Below are positions 1-8,100 of a stretch of 10,722 bases of DNA, piece after piece. Position numbers and translations under genes: made by a program. Every line of letters starts with the position of its first letter. Position 1 is the first letter of the stretch. The notes beneath the pieces are model-generated. The model had not been told where the DNA came from. It was given only the letters and a program-made list of their open reading frames with translations, and did not search any database. Origin of the DNA: CAYMLL01 sp964390645 (lineage in GTDB: Bacteria > Planctomycetota > UBA8108); contig CAYMLL010000268.1 in assembly GCA_964390645.1 (NCBI GenBank), positions 1 to 10,722 on the forward strand, written 5' to 3'.

Positions 1-320
1 GGTTCAGCGAGGAGGCGACCGCGGACTGGATCTCGAAATCAACTGGAAGGCGAGGCGGACAACGGCTGTACTCGAACCTCGCGATCAAGACGTCGCTGAC
101 ACTGCGAACCGTGTTCCGGATCGCGCTTCGACAGACCGAAGGCTTCGTCGGATCGCTGCTCAATATCCTGGGCTTCGATCAACTGACGGTTCCGGATCAC
201 AGCACGCTGACACGACAAGCTCGGTTGCTCGACGTCCTGACGAAGCCGCCCCGGCCCGGTGGAGCGATTCACCTGATCGTCGAAAGCACAGGACTGCAAG
301 TCCCTGGCGAAGGCCCCTGA
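1..320 (+). pseudogene. IS5-family transposase, N-terminal fragment (truncated both sides)
   Basis: Reading from position 3 gives 105 codons open from the window edge to a TGA at 318-320. The product has the order typical of IS5-type DDE transposases: a YSNLAIKTSLTLRTVF helix, then ALRQTEGFVGSLL, then TVPDHSTLTRQ, then a strand LIVESTGLQVPGEG that matches the first catalytic motif, usually written IDSTGxKVxGEGEW. The reading stops right after GEG, so about two thirds of a normal transposase, including the other catalytic acids, is missing. The first catalytic Asp is replaced by Glu (codon GAA at 282-284). The start lies outside the window; the GTG at 111 is internal to the conserved region and is not the true start. 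A repeat element begins where homology ends. I infer an inactive IS remnant. Family assignment is from motif recognition only. Confidence 0.82.
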
Positions 321-580
321 ATCGGGCCAGCTCGGGACTCTTCGCGAGCTCCGAGAGAAAGAGAGCGACAAACGCCGATCTCAACGCGTAGAACCGCCCC
401 CGACGTCCCGAGCCTCGTCCCGAGCCCGCCGCACCCGCGACTTCGCGAAGCGTTGCCCCCACACGCCAAAGGGCGACAACAGGCGCCCTTCAATATTCGT
501 ATCGACGCCGCCGCGGAGAGCGGGCCGCCGGCGGAGTGACGGCGGTGGCGACGATGCTGGCCTGGAAACGACCTCTATTG
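313..580 (+). repeat. Long imperfect direct repeat, copy A
   Basis: This stretch aligns without a single gap to 10123-10390 in the same orientation, offset 9810. Over 321-580 a hand count gives 204 of 260 bases identical (about 78%). Identity is uneven: 390-424 is perfect, and 451-475 and 501-521 are nearly so, while 361-378 and 494-500 are scrambled. The 56 mismatches spread 23/15/18 over the three codon phases, which does not point to coding. It contains a GC hairpin at 469-490 and a CCGCCGGCGG palindrome at 525-534. It starts where the IS5 transposase reading breaks off and ends about 40 bases before the promoter-like pair of the next gene. No terminal inverted repeats or target duplications were found. 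Identity unknown; an interspersed intergenic or mobile element is the likeliest explanation. Confidence 0.85.
469..490 (-). terminator. Hairpin in repeat copy A, weak terminator candidate
   Basis: The arms AAGGGCG and CGCCCTT enclose an 8-base loop that still contains remnants of a longer stem seen in the other repeat copy. On the minus strand the stem is followed by only TTTGG and on the plus strand by CAATATTC, so there is no proper U-tract. The arms are unchanged between copies while the loop bases differ, which suggests that the structure matters. It could equally be a protein-binding inverted repeat. Confidence 0.35.
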
Positions 581-616
581 TCGATCGGCGAGCCGGCCCC
601 CTGCGTGGCGCTGTAG

Positions 617-645
617 TTGCCATCGCCCGGCGTCGTCGATAGCAT
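617..645 (+). promoter_or_regulatory. Candidate sigma70-like promoter for module 1
   Basis: TTGCCA (617-622) matches the -35 consensus at 5 of 6 positions. It is followed by a 17-base spacer and TAGCAT (640-645), which matches 4 of 6 of the -10 consensus. A start near 652 would give a leader of about 45 bases before the GTG at 697. Such matches also occur by chance, and PVC promoters are poorly characterised, so this is only a candidate. Confidence 0.4.
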
Positions 646-683
646 CGCGCGAAGAGTTCTCTTTCGAGGGTCTTTCCTCCTCC

Positions 684-689
684 AAGGAG
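684..689 (+). promoter_or_regulatory. Ribosome binding site fixing the GTG start at 697
   Basis: AAGGAG lies 7 bases before the GTG at 697. This is the clearest Shine-Dalgarno sequence in the window. It supports a GTG start and a short signal peptide for the module 1 cytochrome-like gene. Confidence 0.75.
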
Positions 690-696
690 TCGCGGC

Positions 697-3087
697 GTGC
701 GATCGTGTCTGACGGTTCTCCTTGTTCTGGGTGCCTCGCTCTGCGCTGATGAAACCAGCTCCGAGCACTGGTCGTTTCGGCCGCTCGTGCGTCCGAATCC
801 GCCCCGCGTCAGCAACGCGTCTTGGGTGCGAAATCCCATCGACGCCTTCATCGCGCGTCAGCACGAGGAGCGCGGCCTGACGCCGCAGCTCGAGGCCCCT
901 CGCGAGGTGCTGATCAGACGTCTGTACCTGGACCTGATCGGCCTGCCTCCCGGTGCGAAGGAGCTCGACGCGTTCGCAACGGATGCCGACCCGGCGCGCT
1001 ACGACCGCGCCGTCGAGCGCCTTCTCGATGCACCCCAGCACGGAGAGCGCTGGGCGCGACACTGGATGGATATCTGGCGCTACAGCGACTGGGACGGCTT
1101 CAAGGGGCAGCTGCGATCGAGCCAGAAGCAGATCTGGCACTGGCGGGACTGGATCGTCGAGTCTCTGAACGACGACACCCCGTACGACCAGATGCTCCGG
1201 CAAATGCTCGCCGCCGATGAGCTCTATCCCGACGACCTCGACAAGCTCCGCGCCACCGGCTACCTGGCCCGCAACTGGGTGCTCTTCAATCGCAACCAGT
1301 GGCTCGACAGCGCGGTCGAGCACGTGAGCAAGAGCATGCTCGGGCTGACGATGGACTGCGCGAAGTGTCACGACCACAAGTACGATCCGATCACTCATCG
1401 CGACTATTTCGCCATGCGTGCGTTCTTCGAGCCCTATCACGTGCGAGTCGACGTTGTTCCGGGACAGCCGGACCCCGCGGTCGACGGCATCCCACGGGTC
1501 TTCGACGGCTTGCTCGAGGAGCCGACCTACCTCTTCGTCCACGGCGATGAGGACCGCCCCGACAAGTCGACGAGTATCGCGCCTGCTGTGCCGGCTTTCC
1601 TGTCGTTCGCGAAGCTGACCATCGAGCCCGTCTCGCTGCCGATCGAATCCTGGCAGCCGGCCCGCCGCCCGTGGGTTCTGGAGTCTCACGTCTCCGCGAC
1701 CCGACGCGATCTCGAGACGGCGCGCGAGGATCTCTCGTCGGCGAAGGCGAACGTCACCGCGACTGCCGGGCAGGAGGAGGCCGTCGTCAAGCAGGCCGAG
1801 CTCGAGCTACGAGTCGCCGAGCTGTCGGTGGAGCTTCAGGAGCGAGAGCTCGTGAGCATGAAGCGACGCGTCGAGGCCCTGCGCGCGTCCTGGGTTCGAC
1901 CGGAGAAAACTGACGGAACGGTCGCCGGCGCTCCGAAGGGACCGGAGCGCGACATGGTAGTCGCGGCCGTTCGTGCGGAGCGGGAGCGAGACGCCGCTCG
2001 CGCCAGGAGGGACCTCGCCGCCGCGGAGCTGGACGTGGTGCTCTCAGTCCCGGAGAAGCGGACGAAGCACCAGAAGAAGGTGGCGCGGGACAAGCTCGAA
2101 AAGGCGAAGGAAAGCCTCGAGCGTGCGACGAAGCGGCTCGAGCAGCCGGTCCGGCCTCGCGACAAGTATCCGCTCCTCGTCGGAGCGAAGTGGACGCCGA
2201 CGCGTTTTCGCCGCTCCAATCGCGACGACCCCGGCGTCAGCTTCCCGCCGACGAGCAGCGGGCGCCGAACAGCCCTCGCGAGGTGGATCACTGACCCACG
2301 CCATCCGCTGACGGCACGAGTCGCGGCGAATCACGTCTGGACCCGGCACATGGGCCGTCCCCTCGTCGAAAGCGTCTTCGACTTCGGCCCGAACGGGCGC
2401 GCTCCGACACATCCCGAGCTCCTCGACTGGCTCGCTTCGGAGCTCATCGATAGCGGCTGGAGCCTGAAGCACTTGCATCGGCTGATCGTGAGCTCGGCAA
2501 GCTATCGGCTCTCCTCGTCGAACAAGGGCGCGAGGAGGAGCACCAAGAAGGATCCCGACAACCTCCGATGGTGGCGTCGTTCGCCGATCCGCCTGGAATC
2601 GCAGCTCGTTCGCGATGCAATTCTCGCCCACGCAGGAAGGCTGGAACCGACGCTCGGTGGCCCTCCCGTCCTTCGTGACGATCAGGAGAGTTCGACGCGA
2701 CGCAGTCTGTACTTCTTTCACTCGGCGAGCGATCGAAACCGTTTTCTCGCGAGCTTCGACGAGGCCTCGGTGAAGGAGTGTTACCGGCGCGAGCAGAGCG
2801 TCTTGCCGCAGCAGGCGCTCGCCTTGACGAACAGCAGGCTCGTCCTCGAGTCGGCGCCACGCATCGCGAGACGGCTGAACGCGGGCAAGGACGCGACGAC
2901 TGACCGCGAATACGTGCGGAGGGCCTTCCTCAGTCTTCTGGGGATTCGGGCGAGCGACGCGGAGATCACCTCGAGTGTCGACGCGCTCGTGAGATGGATC
3001 GCCTCGTCGGATGGTGACGTGACGGCCGCGCGAGCACGGTTCATCTGGGTGCTCCTGAACCACAACGACTTCGTGACGCTTCGATGA
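697..3087 (+). CDS. PSCyt2 (DUF1549) - coiled coil - PSD1 (DUF1553) secreted protein, no PSCyt1 domain
   Basis: 796 residues from a GTG start backed by AAGGAG 7 bases upstream. Residues 1-17 form a short hydrophobic signal sequence (MRSCLTVLLVLGASLCA), so export is expected. PSCyt2 covers about 46-250: VLIRRLYLDLIGLPP (71-85), ERWARHWMDIWRYSD (117-131) and the signature CAKCHDHKYDPI (221-232), whose CxxCH could bind haem c. A segment with TYLFVHGDEDRPDKS (277-291) follows, as in many relatives. Residues about 330-485 are rich in Glu, Lys, Arg and Ala and look like a long coiled coil broken near 400-418. PSD1 runs from about 520 to 765, with ALARWITDPRHPLTARV, PTHPELLDWLA and VLPQQALALTNS. Unlike the second paralogue it lacks the N-terminal PSCyt1 haem domain. 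Its stop overlaps the next start by 4 bases, suggesting translational coupling to the DUF1501 gene. Domain calls rest on motif recognition; the biochemical role is unknown for the family. Confidence 0.93.
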   Translation: MRSCLTVLLVLGASLCADETSSEHWSFRPLVRPNPPRVSNASWVRNPIDAFIARQHEERGLTPQLEAPREVLIRRLYLDLIGLPPGAKELDAFATDADPARYDRAVERLLDAPQHGERWARHWMDIWRYSDWDGFKGQLRSSQKQIWHWRDWIVESLNDDTPYDQMLRQMLAADELYPDDLDKLRATGYLARNWVLFNRNQWLDSAVEHVSKSMLGLTMDCAKCHDHKYDPITHRDYFAMRAFFEPYHVRVDVVPGQPDPAVDGIPRVFDGLLEEPTYLFVHGDEDRPDKSTSIAPAVPAFLSFAKLTIEPVSLPIESWQPARRPWVLESHVSATRRDLETAREDLSSAKANVTATAGQEEAVVKQAELELRVAELSVELQERELVSMKRRVEALRASWVRPEKTDGTVAGAPKGPERDMVVAAVRAERERDAARARRDLAAAELDVVLSVPEKRTKHQKKVARDKLEKAKESLERATKRLEQPVRPRDKYPLLVGAKWTPTRFRRSNRDDPGVSFPPTSSGRRTALARWITDPRHPLTARVAANHVWTRHMGRPLVESVFDFGPNGRAPTHPELLDWLASELIDSGWSLKHLHRLIVSSASYRLSSSNKGARRSTKKDPDNLRWWRRSPIRLESQLVRDAILAHAGRLEPTLGGPPVLRDDQESSTRRSLYFFHSASDRNRFLASFDEASVKECYRREQSVLPQQALALTNSRLVLESAPRIARRLNAGKDATTDREYVRRAFLSLLGIRASDAEITSSVDALVRWIASSDGDVTAARARFIWVLLNHNDFVTLR

Positions 3088-4553
3088 GCGATCGACCTCT
3101 CCCCTCCCGCCGAAGCTGCCTCTCCGACCTCGGCATGGGCTTCACCGGCCTGGCGCTGGGCGCGATGCTGCGTCGAGACGCTTACGCGAACGAGCGTGAG
3201 TGGGCGCCTCCCGACGGCCGACCCCACTTCGAGCCGAAGGCCAAGAGCGTCATATGGCTCTTCATGAACGGTGGCGTGAGTCACATGGAGAGCTTCGATC
3301 CCAAGCCCGCGCTCAACCGGTACGCCGGAAAGACGATCGCGCAGACGCCGTACGCCGATGTGCAGGACCCAGAGAAGCTCGAGATCGAGCGACTCGTGGT
3401 GCCGGACGTCAACGGAAACCAGCGAGACGAGATCTATCCGCTTCAGACCGGCTACCGTCGCCACGGCCCGGACGGCATCGAGGTGAGCGACTGGTTCCCG
3501 TACATCGCAGGACAGGTGGACAAGATCGCCATCGTTCGCTCGATGTGGACGACGGACAGCAATCATGGGGCGCAGGTACAGTTTCATTCGGGGCGTCACC
3601 AGAACGACGGCAAGTTCCCGACCCTGGGCGCCTGGGTGCACTACGGGCTCGGCACGCTCGACGCCAATCTGCCCCAGTTCATCTCGATGGGAACCCGTCC
3701 CCGCTGGAACAGCTCCGACAGCCTCTATCTGGGAGCGGAGTACGAGTCCGTGCCGCTGCGGGTGGCTCCCGGAAAGGACCCGTTCGACTACGCCTCTGCG
3801 GAGGTCTCTCCCGGATCCTCGCGTGGCTTACCGCTCTGCGACCGGACTCGCCGGGAGGGGCTCGACCTCGTTCGGCAGCTCAACCTCCTCCGGGGAAAGG
3901 AGTACCCGGACGACCCGGCCCTCGACGCCCGTATCGCCTCCTACGAGATGGCGTACCGCATGCAGACCGCCGTGCCCGGCGTCGTCGACATCTCGCGGGA
4001 ACCCGAGGCGACGAAGACGCTCTACGGGCTGGACAAGCCGCACTGCCGCGAGTTCGGCACGCAGCTCCTGGCCGCGCGTCGCTTCGTCGAGCGAGGCGTT
4101 CGATTCGTGCAGATCCAGCACGGAGGCGGTGGCGCGGGCAAGTGGGACGCCCACAAGGATCTGAAAAAGCGTCACACGCGGGACGCGCTGGCGGTCGATC
4201 AGCCGATCGCCGCGCTGCTCATCGACCTGGAGCGTCGAGGGCTCCTCGACGAGACGCTCGTCGTCTTCGTGACCGAGTTCGGCCGCACGCCGGGATCGCA
4301 ATCCGCCAACGGTCGCGACCATCACATCTTCGGTTTCAGCGTGTGGATGGCCGGCGGCGGTCTGAAACGCGGCGTCGTGCACGGGGCCACCGATGAGCTC
4401 GGCTTCCACGCCGTCGAGAGTCCTCACTACGTGACCGATGTTCATGCGACGATCTTGCATCAGCTCGGCCTCGACTCTCGCCGCCTCGAGATCCCGGGCC
4501 GCAAGCGGCTCGACGTCGATCACGGGAATCCGATCACTGAAATCATGGCCTGA
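3084..4553 (+). CDS. DUF1501 family protein (alkaline-phosphatase/sulfatase fold), module 1
   Basis: 489 residues; the ATG sits in an ATGA overlap with the preceding stop, so the two genes are very likely co-translated. The N-terminus SRRSCLSDLGMGFTGLALGAML (8-29) has a twin arginine and a hydrophobic stretch, like the Tat-type leaders usual in this family, although Cys replaces the usual Phe. Family landmarks are GGVSHMESFDPKPAL (63-77), HSGRHQNDGKFPTLGAWV (168-185), the H346/WDAH (354-357) region, VTEFGRTPGSQ (396-406), GRDHH (410-414) and a C-terminal TDVHATILHQLGLD. These are the conserved Asp/His-rich positions by which DUF1501 resembles the alkaline-phosphatase superfamily. Length is normal for the family. 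Known: DUF1501 genes commonly follow PSCyt/PSD genes. Inferred: an exported metal-dependent hydrolase-fold partner of the upstream cytochrome-like protein. Substrate unknown. Confidence 0.93.
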   Translation: MSDRPLPSRRSCLSDLGMGFTGLALGAMLRRDAYANEREWAPPDGRPHFEPKAKSVIWLFMNGGVSHMESFDPKPALNRYAGKTIAQTPYADVQDPEKLEIERLVVPDVNGNQRDEIYPLQTGYRRHGPDGIEVSDWFPYIAGQVDKIAIVRSMWTTDSNHGAQVQFHSGRHQNDGKFPTLGAWVHYGLGTLDANLPQFISMGTRPRWNSSDSLYLGAEYESVPLRVAPGKDPFDYASAEVSPGSSRGLPLCDRTRREGLDLVRQLNLLRGKEYPDDPALDARIASYEMAYRMQTAVPGVVDISREPEATKTLYGLDKPHCREFGTQLLAARRFVERGVRFVQIQHGGGGAGKWDAHKDLKKRHTRDALAVDQPIAALLIDLERRGLLDETLVVFVTEFGRTPGSQSANGRDHHIFGFSVWMAGGGLKRGVVHGATDELGFHAVESPHYVTDVHATILHQLGLDSRRLEIPGRKRLDVDHGNPITEIMA

Positions 4554-5121
4554 GCGCGCTTCGACCGGACGACTTCCCTCGGCCGCTGTTGAAAATGACG
4601 GGACCGGTCGCCGACTCGGCGTTCCTCACGATCACCGCGCCGCGCTGAGGTCCGACTCTGCAGGAAATGAGACGCGCCAGGCACTGCACGTCACGGTCCA
4701 GTCGAGCGCGCCCTGGGCGAGTGGCGCTTCGAATCGACCGCAGCGACCTCGAGCCCGACGCCGACCTCACGGAGATAGAGAGTCGAAGCCGAGACCCGGA
4801 CGCCGACAATGCAGGCGGGGTTGGCGACGAAGCAACTGATATTCAGGGACGCGCTCTCTTCGCATGCTGCTCCGTTACCAGCTCGTGCGACCGTCTACGT
4901 GCTGGCTCATCGTGCCATCGGTCTCTCCCTGGCCGCGTAGCAACTCCGGGTGGCGGAAGCACCCACAGCACACCGCCGTAACCGCTGGCGCGCGGGTCAC
5001 AGTTGACTCGCCTGAAGCGCTGATCGAGAATCTCCTGTCTACGAGTCCTCCCGGCTCGGGCTCGGAGACGGGGGAGCGAATCGACGAGCACCAGCGAGGC
5101 GGAGACGACGAAGACCGATCG
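4554..5121 (+). other. Intergenic gap between the two modules, no recognisable gene
   Basis: 568 bases. Stop-free stretches exist on both strands, as expected in GC-rich DNA, but none gives a protein I recognise. An open reading of 86 codons runs in frame into the second cytochrome-like gene (from an ATG at 4864), but it has no Shine-Dalgarno, no family similarity and no signal peptide, so I treat it as leader. On the minus strand, 4600-4830 gives patches of protein-like sequence in different frames, which might be a decayed gene; I cannot name it. No clear terminator follows the first DUF1501 gene. The only regulatory candidate is the promoter-like pair at 5003-5031. Confidence 0.6.
5003..5031 (+). 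promoter_or_regulatory. Candidate sigma70-like promoter for module 2
   Basis: TTGACT (5003-5008, 5 of 6 matches to -35) is followed by a 17-base spacer and GAGAAT (5026-5031, 4 of 6 matches to -10). Transcription from about 5038 would give an 84-base leader to the ATG at 5122. If real, module 2 has its own promoter, and transcription from here would start inside the longer open reading that begins at 4864, which supports the downstream start. Confidence 0.38.
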
Positions 5122-8100
5122 ATGAAAGCACTCGTACTCACTTCAGCGATAGCCCTCTGGGCAGATTGGGCAAGCGCGGCCGACGTGAGCTTCGATAGCG
5201 TTATTCGGCCAATCCTGTCGGAGAGCTGTTTCCAGTGCCACGGTCCGTCGAAAGACGGGCGCCGGGCGGGACTGCGACTTGACCAGACCACAAGCGCCTT
5301 CGCGATTCGGGATGGGAAGCGTGCCATCGCTCCCGGCAAACCCGAGCTCAGCGAGCTCATCCATAGGATCACCTCCACGGATCCCGATGTTCGCATGCCG
5401 CCACCGGAGACCAAGAAGCCGCCCCTTCAACCGGCTCAGGTGGCTCAGCTCCGCGAGTGGATCCAGCAAGGTGCCCGGTACGAAGATCACTGGTCGTTCG
5501 TTCCGCCCCGCGGGAATCCGGATCGTGCGCTGCGCCGCTTTATCGATCAGAGGATCCGGGAGCATCTCCAGGCGAAAGGACTTCCCCCGTCCCCACGGGC
5601 CGATCAGACCACGTTGATTCGCCGACTCTCACTCGACCTGCGCGGGCTGCCGCCGACCATCGAGGAGATCGAGACCTTCCTCGCTGACGCTTCGAAGAAC
5701 GCCTGGGAATCGCTGGTCGATCGTTTCCTCGCGTCACCGGAGTGTGCCGAACGACTCGCACTCGAGTGGCTTGACGTTGCGCGCTACTCCGACACCAACG
5801 GCTATTCCATCGATGACCATCGTGACATGTGGGGCTGGCGGGACTGGTCCATCCACGCCTTTCTGCAGAACAAGCCCTACGACGATTTCATCGTCGAACA
5901 GCTGGCCGGTGATCTCTTGCCTGACGCCACAGCTCAACAGAAGATGGCCACCGGCTTCCTTCGCAACAGCATGAACACCCACGAAGGCGGGACGATTCGG
6001 GAGGAGTACCGCGTCGCCTACATCGCGGACAAGATCGACACCGTCTCCACGGCGTTCATGGGCCTCACCATGAAGTGCGCACAGTGTCACGACCACAAGT
6101 ACGACCCCATCAGCCAGAAGGACTACTACCGCTTCTTCGCGTTCTTCAATAACGCGTCCGAGAACGGTGGAGGAGCTCAAAACGGGAATACCGCCCCGGT
6201 TGTTCGTGCCGTCTCTCCACTCGAAGAGCACACGGCGTACGGCGATTCCATCCGGATGCGAATTGACCGGCTGAAATACCTTCAATCGCATCTGTCCGAG
6301 CTGGAGCCGGAGCGCTTCGCCGAGTGGAGGGCGAAGATCCTGGCAAGAGCCGACGCGGCGCCAAGAGCTCGCGAGGTTCACGCTACTACCAAATTCAGCT
6401 TCCCCGTCGGGACACAGCCCCGGTGGATCTGGCCCGAGAAGAAAGGCACGATCGATCACATCCTCCTTCGACGATCCGTCGAGCTCGATGAAGCACCACT
6501 GTCCGCATGGCTCTTCTTCACCTGCGACGATCACGCCGACGTCTACTTCAACGGCAAGAACGTCGGCCGGGTGAAACTCTGGATGAAGCCGAAGACCGTC
6601 GACGTCACCGACAAGCTGACCAAGGGCGTCAACCTCATCGGGGTCGAAGCCAGGAACGCGGGAAGCGTCGCCGGATTTCTCGCCGTGCTGCAGATCCATC
6701 ACCGCTCCGGCAAGGTCCAGTACGTCCTTTCCGATCCGGAATGGAAATGGCGCAAACCTCTGGCGGCGACCTCGGCAGCCGATGCGCTTGCGAAGGATGG
6801 CGACTGGCAGTCACCCTTGTCGCTGGGAACCTATGGCGTCGGCCCGTGGGGCAAGCTCGAGGGCATCGAGTCGTCGGAGCTCTCGCCGTCCGCGTTGGCG
6901 GAGATACTGCGCAAGCCGGTCACGCAGCGAAGCGAGGTGGAAGCAACGCAGGTCTCTGCTGCCTTCGCCGCCCAGTCAACGCGACTTGTCCAGCGTTTCA
7001 AGAAGGCGCTCAGCATCGAGGTGGGCGAGCTGGAGAAACGACTGAAGGGCGGCAAGACCAGCGTCATGGTCATGGATTCGGCCAAGCCGCGCAAAAACCG
7101 GATCCTCATGCGGGGGCAGTACGATCAGCCCGGGGAGGAGGTCAGCGCCGGAGTTCCAAGCCTGTTCCAGCAGCTTCCCGACGACGCTCCGACCGATCGG
7201 CTCGCCCTGGCTCGATGGCTGGTCGACAAGAGCCACCCACTGACGGCCCGCGTCACGGTGAATCGCTACTGGCAACTGCTCTTCGGGTCCGGCTTGGTGA
7301 AGACAGCGGAGGACTTCGGCGCGCAGGGCGAGCGGCCATCGCATCCCGAGTTGCTCGACGGAATGGCCGTCGCGTTTCGTGAGAACGGCTGGAACCTGCG
7401 GGATCTCTTGAGAGAGATCGTCCTGTCGAAGACCTATCAGCAGCAGTCCAGGCTCGGTGCAGAGCTTCGGCGGGCCGATCCCTACAATCGCTTGCTGGCC
7501 CGCGCGCCACGCCAGAGGCTCTCGGCGGAGCTCGTCCGCGACAACGCGCTGGCCATCGGCGGGTTGCTGAAGAAACGGCTTGGCGGGCCCAGCGTCTACC
7601 CTCCGCAACCGGATGGACTCTGGCGGCAGGTGAGCCACTTCGGCTACGGAGCATTTACCGCGCAGGCCTATTTCCCGGGTGCGCACGAGCATCTTGTTCG
7701 TCGCAGCATGTACACGTTCTGGAAGCGCACCGCGCCGCCGCCGGCGATGGCTATCTTCGATGCCCCGACGCGGGAGACTTGCGTCGTGCGACGACTCGCG
7801 ACCAACACTCCGTTGCAGGCTCTGGTTCTCATGAACGACCCGCAGTTTCTCAACGCGGCGCGGGCGTTGGGAGAGCGCATGATTCGGGAAGGTGGCAGCT
7901 CAGCGACCGAGCGGATCTCCCACGCTTTTCGCCTCGCGACCGCCCGGTTTCCCCGTGCGGAAGAGCTGCGCATTCTCGAAGCCGGCCTGGCCCGCGAGAA
8001 ACGACGTTTTCGATCCGATCCGACCGCGGCCGCTGCGCTCGTCCTCCACCGCGGTGCGGCCGACGAGCAGGTCGATCTTGCTGCCTACACCATGACAGCT

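Noticed and set aside
160..462. Minus-strand readings in both repeat copies sharing SGRGSGRRGRF
   Set aside because: The shared residues come from the conserved DNA block; mismatches between copies show no codon-position bias, so coding is unlikely.
697..721. Lipoprotein signal peptide for the module 1 cytochrome-like protein (Cys at residue 16)
   Set aside because: The residues before Cys are ASL; a lipobox needs a small residue (Gly/Ala/Ser) right before Cys, so an ordinary signal peptidase I site is more likely.
490..1689. 399-codon open reading on the minus strand, antisense to the module 1 cytochrome-like gene
   Set aside because: Overlaps a gene with clear PSCyt2 motifs; its own product has no family motif or good start. 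It is a GC-driven shadow.
2044..3063. 339-codon minus-strand open reading
   Set aside because: Antisense to the PSD1 domain, no recognisable motif; shadow of the real codon pattern.
3200..4396. 398-codon plus-strand open reading in a second frame of the first DUF1501 gene
   Set aside because: Arg-rich, low-complexity product with no similarity, wholly inside a well-supported gene.
4864..5121. Upstream 86-codon extension of the module 2 cytochrome-like gene
   Set aside because: No signal peptide, ribosome binding site or family similarity, whereas ATG 5122 starts a proper signal peptide just before PSCyt1.
5734..6702. 322-codon minus-strand open reading
   Set aside because: Antisense to PSCyt2 and the insert of module 2; no motifs.
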